Assembly (NCBI GenBank): GCA_947629075.1
Contig: CANRCI010000045.1
Span: forward strand, 1 to 10,568
Length of the DNA: 10,568 nt
Origin: an uncultured Bacilli bacterium
GTDB lineage: Bacteria; Bacillota_I; Bacilli_A; RF39; UBA660
Direction of reading: 5' to 3'
Made by a program: the position numbers and the translations under genes. Shown here in pieces: positions 7,538 through 10,568 of this stretch. Below the pieces are notes generated by a model. It saw nothing but the letters and a program-made list of their open reading frames with translations, had not been told where the DNA came from and did no database searches. Numbering within the stretch: the stretch's first letter is position 1; every line of letters starts with the position of its first letter.

Positions 7538-7566
7538 ATTTCGACATCTTTCTAATAATTCTTTTT
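7516..7566 (+). terminator. Long AT-rich inverted repeat, possible terminator
   Basis: AAAAGAATTATTAAAAGA (7516-7533) pairs with 7547-7565 in 18 base pairs, interrupted only by one unpaired C (7552). The loop is 13 bases (7534-7546) and contains the Spo0A box. The 3' arm ends in a T-run (7562-7566). The 5' arm encodes the last residues of the preceding gene and the loop includes its TAA stop (7535-7537). Only two pairs are G-C, so terminator strength is uncertain. A role as a dyad protein site is also possible. Confidence 0.55.
7540..7546. promoter_or_regulatory. Spo0A box (perfect match)
   Basis: TTCGACA is the exact reverse complement of the 0A-box consensus TGTCGAA bound by phosphorylated Spo0A. 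It lies in the 51-base gap immediately before spoIIGA, which is a direct Spo0A target in Bacillus and Clostridium. It overlaps the -35-like element, as the activating site does at the B. subtilis spoIIG promoter. A single perfect box is seen; I did not find a second one beside it. The same 7-mer also occurs once inside alaS, so context carries the call. Confidence 0.7.
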
Positions 7567-7573
7567 ATATGAT
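7541..7573 (+). promoter_or_regulatory. spoIIG promoter with long spacer
   Basis: TATGAT (7568-7573) is a five-of-six -10. TCGACA (7541-7546) is a five-of-six -35, separated by 21 bases, not 17. The B. subtilis spoIIG promoter is known for a near-consensus -35 set about 22 bases from its -10, where Spo0A lets SigA-RNA polymerase use it; the layout here looks the same. The start would fall near 7580, at the AGGTGAT SD, giving a leader of about nine bases. Confidence 0.65.
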
Positions 7574-7588
7574 GTAGTAGGTGATAAT

Positions 7589-8380
7589 TTGAAAGTATAT
7601 TATGACTTAGTATTCATTTTAAATTTAGGTTTTGACTTTCTACTGTTACTTACAACATCGATTATTTTAAAGAGAAAGACTAAAATTATGAGAATATTTT
7701 TAGGAAGCCTCATCGGTTCATTAAGTATCTTTTTTCTCTTTATTAAACTTAATAACCTAACTTTGTTTTTGGTAAAGATATTGATAAGTATCTTGATGAT
7801 TATTACAAGTTTTGGCTTTAAAGACATAAAATATTTTTTTAATAATTTCCTATATCTCTACTTAGTTAGTATCGTTCTAGGAGGATTTTTGTATCTTTTA
7901 AATATAGAATTCTCATATCATCAAGAGGGACTAATTTTTGTCAAAGATGGGTTGAGTGTTAACTTTCTAGTACTTTTATTATTGTCACCAACTATTTTGA
8001 TATTTTATATTTACTCATCTAAAAAATTGAAACTTAACTATAATAATTATCACGATGTCATCATATATTATAAAAACCAAAAATATAAATTTACTGGTTA
8101 TTTAGATACTGGTAATAAGCTGTACGATCAGTATAAAAAAAGACCAGTAATATTGGTTGACAATCACGATAATAAGTTTAGTTTTTCTTATTCTGAAGGC
8201 ATATTAGTAAGTTATGAAACTGCTAGTAATAAAAGTATTTTAAAATGTTTACCAGCTGATCGAGTAGTAGTTGATGATGTGGTTTATGAAAATGTTTTAA
8301 TAGGTCTTTTAGATAAGTCTTTTAAAATAGATGGAGTAGATTTAATTTTACATAGCCAATTAATAGGAGGGACAAAATGA
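7589..8380 (+). CDS. spoIIGA: Sigma-E processing peptidase SpoIIGA
   Basis: Membrane-embedded aspartic protease that cleaves the pro-sequence of SigE in the mother cell, in response to a forespore signal in Bacillus (SpoIIR). The 263 residues are shorter than B. subtilis (about 309). Five hydrophobic helices span about 8-27, 34-52, 57-74, 83-104 and 125-143. A cytoplasmic protease domain follows from about 155. The catalytic motif is GYLDTGNKLYD (170-180), with D173 the predicted nucleophile, followed by the family's xRPVILV strand (185-190). The C-terminal IDGVDLILH segment fits as well. Start is TTG at 7589 with AGGTGAT (7579-7585); this gives the MKVYYDLVFILN start typical of the family. 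Its TGA stop overlaps the sigE ATG by four bases, so the protease and its substrate are co-translated. Confidence 0.95.
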   Translation: MKVYYDLVFILNLGFDFLLLLTTSIILKRKTKIMRIFLGSLIGSLSIFFLFIKLNNLTLFLVKILISILMIITSFGFKDIKYFFNNFLYLYLVSIVLGGFLYLLNIEFSYHQEGLIFVKDGLSVNFLVLLLLSPTILIFYIYSSKKLKLNYNNYHDVIIYYKNQKYKFTGYLDTGNKLYDQYKKRPVILVDNHDNKFSFSYSEGILVSYETASNKSILKCLPADRVVVDDVVYENVLIGLLDKSFKIDGVDLILHSQLIGGTK

Positions 8381-9066
8381 TTAGTATATTTTTATTTTTT
8401 GGAGCTTTATTTGAATTGTGTAATGTATTCTTTTATGTTGGAGCAACTGATAAACTGCCAGAGCCTCTATCTAAAGCTGAAGAAGAATACTATTTAGTTA
8501 TGGCTGGGGATGGTGATTTATTCGCGCGTGATAAATTGATCGAACACAATCTTCGTCTGGTCGTCTTTCTTGCTAAAAAGTATGAAAACACGAAAGTCGA
8601 TTTAGAAGACTTAGTAAGTATTGGAACGATTGGATTGATTAAAGGAATAAATACTTATAGTATGGATAAAAATATAAAGTTGGCCACATATGCATCGCGT
8701 TGTATCGATAACGAAATTTTAATGTACTTAAGAAAAAATAAGAAGATCAGAACAGAAGTAAGTCTAGAGGATAGTTTGAGTTACGACACGGAAGGAAACG
8801 AACTACACCTAGAAGATATTTTGGGAACAGATAAGGATCTCGTCACAAGACCACTAGAAAAGAAATATGAACACCAAATAGTGATGGAAGAGATAAATAA
8901 ACTGCCCGATCGTGATCGCGAAATAATGATTTTGCGTTACGGTCTTGATAATAAACAAGAGATGACTCAGAAAGATGTTGCTAAAAAATTAGGTATCAGC
9001 CAATCTTATATATCGCGTATTGAAAAAAAGACAATCAGAAGAATAAAAAGTTTAGTAAAGAACTAA
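8377..9066 (+). CDS. sigE: Sporulation sigma factor SigE (pro-sigma-E)
   Basis: A 229-residue sigma-70 family factor directing early mother-cell transcription. Region 2 is strongly conserved: LIEHNLRLVV (54-63), DLEDLVSIGTIGLIKGI (75-91) and KLATYASRCIDNEILMYLRK (101-120). The EVSLEDSL..EGNELHLEDILGTD segment (127-152) is closer to SigE than SigK. Region 4 is at 170-225 with TQKDVAKKLGISQSYISRIEKK (197-218). About 20 residues precede the mature start, judged by aligning FFYVGATDKLPEPLS with EVYYIGGSEALPPPLS of Bacillus SigE. This pro-sequence is very hydrophobic with no Lys or Arg, more like pro-SigK than the Lys-rich pro-SigE. SD AGGAGG (8365-8370) lies inside spoIIGA. Identity as SigE rests mainly on the adjacent spoIIGA; SigK is the alternative. 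A terminator follows directly. Confidence 0.92.
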   Translation: MISIFLFFGALFELCNVFFYVGATDKLPEPLSKAEEEYYLVMAGDGDLFARDKLIEHNLRLVVFLAKKYENTKVDLEDLVSIGTIGLIKGINTYSMDKNIKLATYASRCIDNEILMYLRKNKKIRTEVSLEDSLSYDTEGNELHLEDILGTDKDLVTRPLEKKYEHQIVMEEINKLPDRDREIMILRYGLDNKQEMTQKDVAKKLGISQSYISRIEKKTIRRIKSLVKN

Positions 9067-9091
9067 TATATCGCAAGATATATTTTTTTTT
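9065..9091 (+). terminator. Intrinsic terminator after sigE
   Basis: AATATATC (9065-9072) pairs perfectly with GATATATT (9077-9084) across a GCAA tetraloop of the stable GNRA class, followed by a nine-base T-run (9083-9091). The 5' arm starts in the sigE TAA stop (9064-9066), the same stop-overlapping layout as at alaS. It should end the spoIIGA-sigE transcript. Confidence 0.85.
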
Positions 9092-9094
9092 GAA

Positions 9095-9115
9095 TAAAAT
9101 TAAACAGGTGATACT
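9095..9115 (+). promoter_or_regulatory. -10-like element and AGGTGAT ribosome binding site
   Basis: TAAAAT (9095-9100, five of six to TATAAT) lies five bases before AGGTGAT (9106-9112), which is three bases before the ATG at 9116. The spacing equals that at the genes starting at 6698 and 7589. No -35 is evident because the space is occupied by the sigE terminator. The SD is secure; the promoter is tentative. Confidence 0.4.
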
Positions 9116-10393
9116 ATGTTTAAGAAATTTCTAATTGTATGTCTAATGGTTATAGTAATGTTTAGTATCTATAAAATTCATAAAATAGAAGTTGAAGAAC
9201 AAAAAAGAGAAGAGGGTAAGTACTACAAAATAAATGTTTTAATTCCTAAAACTGATAACAGAAAACTGAATAGAGAAATCTATAACTTAGTTGAGGCCAA
9301 TAAGGCCAAGGTTATAGATAAAGCTCAATCAGATAAACCTAAAGATAAATATGAACTGATTATCAATTATACTAAAACTGTCTATCGCGACGTTTTATTC
9401 GTCAATATCAACATTTATAAATTTTTGGGTAAAAACTATGAACGAGAAGATTTATCTTTCTATTATTTAGGGGAAGTAAAACTAGATGTTTCATATTTCT
9501 TTCAAAGAGATTATCTAAAAGAGTTATCTAGTATTAGTAAGAAATATTTACAAGAAAAAAACTTAAGTGAAGAAAGTATTAATAACTTGACATTACCAAA
9601 TGAAAAGAATTTTCACAACTTTTATTTTAACAATTTTGGTCTAAACATCTTTTTTAATACCGCAACTACTAATGAACTAATAACCATTCCCTACGAGGAG
9701 ATCAATCATATTTTAAAAGAGAAATTCCAAAGTATTACCATTCATGAAAATACTATTCCCATTATAAAGAACATCACTGATGTTTCCAACTACAAAGATA
9801 AAAAGTTAATTGCGCTAACTTTTGATGATGGACCTAGTAGTAATACGATAAAACTTTTAGATGGATTGAAGAAGACTAATTCTAAAGTTACTTTTTTTCT
9901 TTTGGGAACGAAAGTGTATCAGTATAGAGATGTCATCAAACGAATGTATAGTGAATCTCATCAATTGGGTAATCACACTTACCATCATTTGAATTTGCGG
10001 TACTTGTCCAAGGAAAAAGCTTTAGAGGAAATAAATTATACCAATAATGCCATATATACAGTTACTGGTCATTTTCCCACTGTTTTTAGACCCCCTTATG
10101 GAATAATTAGTGATGAAGTAAAAAAAGAGATAAGTCAGAAAGTGATTCTTTGGAATGTCGATTTTAGAGATTGGCGATATAAATCTAGTAAACGCGTTTT
10201 TAATCAAATAGTAAAAAATGCGAAAGATGGTAATATCATCGTTCTACACGATACTTATAAGACGACGGTTGATGGGGTTCTTTTGGCAGTAGATAAATTG
10301 GTGAAAGAGGGTTATCGTTTCGTAACGATTGATGAGTTAATAAGTATTAGAGAAATAGAATTAGAAAATGATAAGTCAATATTTGTCAATTAA
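9116..10393 (+). CDS. Membrane-anchored polysaccharide deacetylase, DUF3298 + NodB (PdaC-like)
   Basis: A 425-residue extracytoplasmic enzyme predicted to remove N-acetyl groups from peptidoglycan or a similar glycan. An N-terminal hydrophobic segment (about 5-18) is a signal or anchor with no clear cleavage site. Residues 36-205 look like the DUF4163/DUF3298 pair found before NodB in B. subtilis PdaC; the DUF3298 part includes YFFQRDYLKELSSISKKYL (127-145) and ends at TIPYEEI (190-196). The NodB domain (about 229-412) has every catalytic motif: TFDDGP (235-240, with D237 the likely base and D238 a metal ligand), HTYHH (H287 and H291), RPPYG (325-329), DWR (352-354) and LHDT (377-380, H378). 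It is therefore probably active, unlike the related protein at 6698. Whether it acts on GlcNAc, MurNAc or another sugar cannot be told. It follows the sigE terminator and likely has its own promoter. Confidence 0.92.
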   Translation: MFKKFLIVCLMVIVMFSIYKIHKIEVEEQKREEGKYYKINVLIPKTDNRKLNREIYNLVEANKAKVIDKAQSDKPKDKYELIINYTKTVYRDVLFVNINIYKFLGKNYEREDLSFYYLGEVKLDVSYFFQRDYLKELSSISKKYLQEKNLSEESINNLTLPNEKNFHNFYFNNFGLNIFFNTATTNELITIPYEEINHILKEKFQSITIHENTIPIIKNITDVSNYKDKKLIALTFDDGPSSNTIKLLDGLKKTNSKVTFFLLGTKVYQYRDVIKRMYSESHQLGNHTYHHLNLRYLSKEKALEEINYTNNAIYTVTGHFPTVFRPPYGIISDEVKKEISQKVILWNVDFRDWRYKSSKRVFNQIVKNAKDGNIIVLHDTYKTTVDGVLLAVDKLVKEGYRFVTIDELISIREIELENDKSIFVN

Positions 10394-10405
10394 AATAATG
10401 TTCTC

Positions 10406-10434
10406 TTTACTAAAAAATTCCTAGATAATATAAT
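10406..10434 (+). promoter_or_regulatory. SigA-type promoter for gpsA
   Basis: TTTACT (10406-10411) and a perfect TATAAT (10429-10434) are 17 bases apart, the optimal SigA spacing. Transcription would begin near 10441. The SD GAGTGAT (10447-10453) lies three bases before the ATG at 10457. I see no clear terminator for the preceding gene in the gap 10394-10405. Confidence 0.75.
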
Positions 10435-10456
10435 TAGATTAACTGGGAGTGATAAA

Positions 10457-10568
10457 ATGAACGTTGCAATAATTGGGACTGGAGCTTATGCAATATCGCT
10501 TGCTTTAATGTTTAACAAGAACACTAATCATATCAAGATGTGGACCAAATTTGAAGATGAGTGTAATA
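10457..10568 (+). CDS. gpsA: Glycerol-3-phosphate dehydrogenase (NAD(P)+), N-terminal fragment
   Basis: Only the first 37 codons are present; the gene runs off the window. The N-terminus is a Rossmann NAD(P)-binding start: a VAIIGTGAYAISLALMF segment (3-19) carrying the dinucleotide fingerprint GTGAYA (7-12), then a second strand HIKMWTK (25-31). The loop-helix and the KMW ending of strand 2 are typical of GpsA, which reduces dihydroxyacetone phosphate to sn-glycerol 3-phosphate for membrane lipid synthesis. Another Rossmann dehydrogenase cannot be fully excluded from so short a piece. The start is supported by the SD and promoter upstream. Confidence 0.78.
   Translation, partial: MNVAIIGTGAYAISLALMFNKNTNHIKMWTKFEDECN

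Noticed and set aside
8377..9066. Calling this gene sigK because of its hydrophobic pro-sequence
   Set aside because: The four-base overlap with spoIIGA and the SigE-like middle segment favour SigE; the SigK resemblance is kept as a finding.
1..10568. Mobile elements, CRISPR arrays, tRNA or rRNA genes, phage genes, toxin-antitoxin or defence systems
   Set aside because: I looked for transposase motifs, repeated spacers, tRNA arms and small paired genes and saw none; all space is taken by co-directional housekeeping, transport and sporulation genes.

Overview
The window is AT-rich bacterial chromosome with all ten genes on the + strand. It fits a low-GC member of the Bacillota in the broad Bacilli/Erysipelotrichia region. 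Reasons are a T-box leader, the sporulation pair spoIIGA-sigE behind a Spo0A-type box, and Shine-Dalgarno (SD) sequences that match the standard anti-SD. Stops include TGA (end of spoIIGA), so the code is the normal bacterial one, not a mollicute code reading TGA as Trp. I cannot name the genus.

Region 1 (1-3375) is an amino-acid-responsive operon. The 3' end of a T-box riboswitch (1 to about 100) leads into a small P-loop kinase-like protein (115-657) and full-length alanyl-tRNA synthetase (667-3354). A hairpin terminator overlaps the alaS stop codon. The specifier loop is outside the window, so alanine specificity is inferred from alaS.

Region 2 (3379-6654) starts with an extended -10 promoter and reads holA (DNA polymerase III delta), an ABC ATPase and a two-fold repeated ABC permease, tightly spaced as one operon.

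Region 3 (6650-10393) is the most interesting part. It has a secreted or anchored NodB-fold protein that has lost its recognisable catalytic motifs (6698-7537), then spoIIGA and sigE overlapping by 4 bases (7589-9066), then an intact DUF3298-plus-NodB polysaccharide deacetylase (9116-10393). A perfect Spo0A box (TTCGACA) sits before spoIIGA, overlaps a -35-like element with an unusually long 21-base spacer, and lies in the loop of an 18-bp inverted repeat that may terminate the upstream gene. SpoIIGA is the membrane protease that activates pro-SigE in the mother cell. The flanking deacetylase and pseudo-deacetylase suggest, but do not prove, that cell-wall modification belongs to the same developmental programme. 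SigG, which follows sigE in Bacillus, is absent here.

Region 4 (10406-10568) is a good SigA-type promoter and the first 37 codons of a probable gpsA.

A pattern cuts across the window. Genes that probably begin transcripts use an AGGTGAT-like SD exactly three bases before the start codon, while operon-internal genes mostly use AGGAGG-like SDs. Three genes around the sporulation locus also share a -10-like hexamer exactly five bases before AGGTGAT, implying 5' leaders of only about nine bases.
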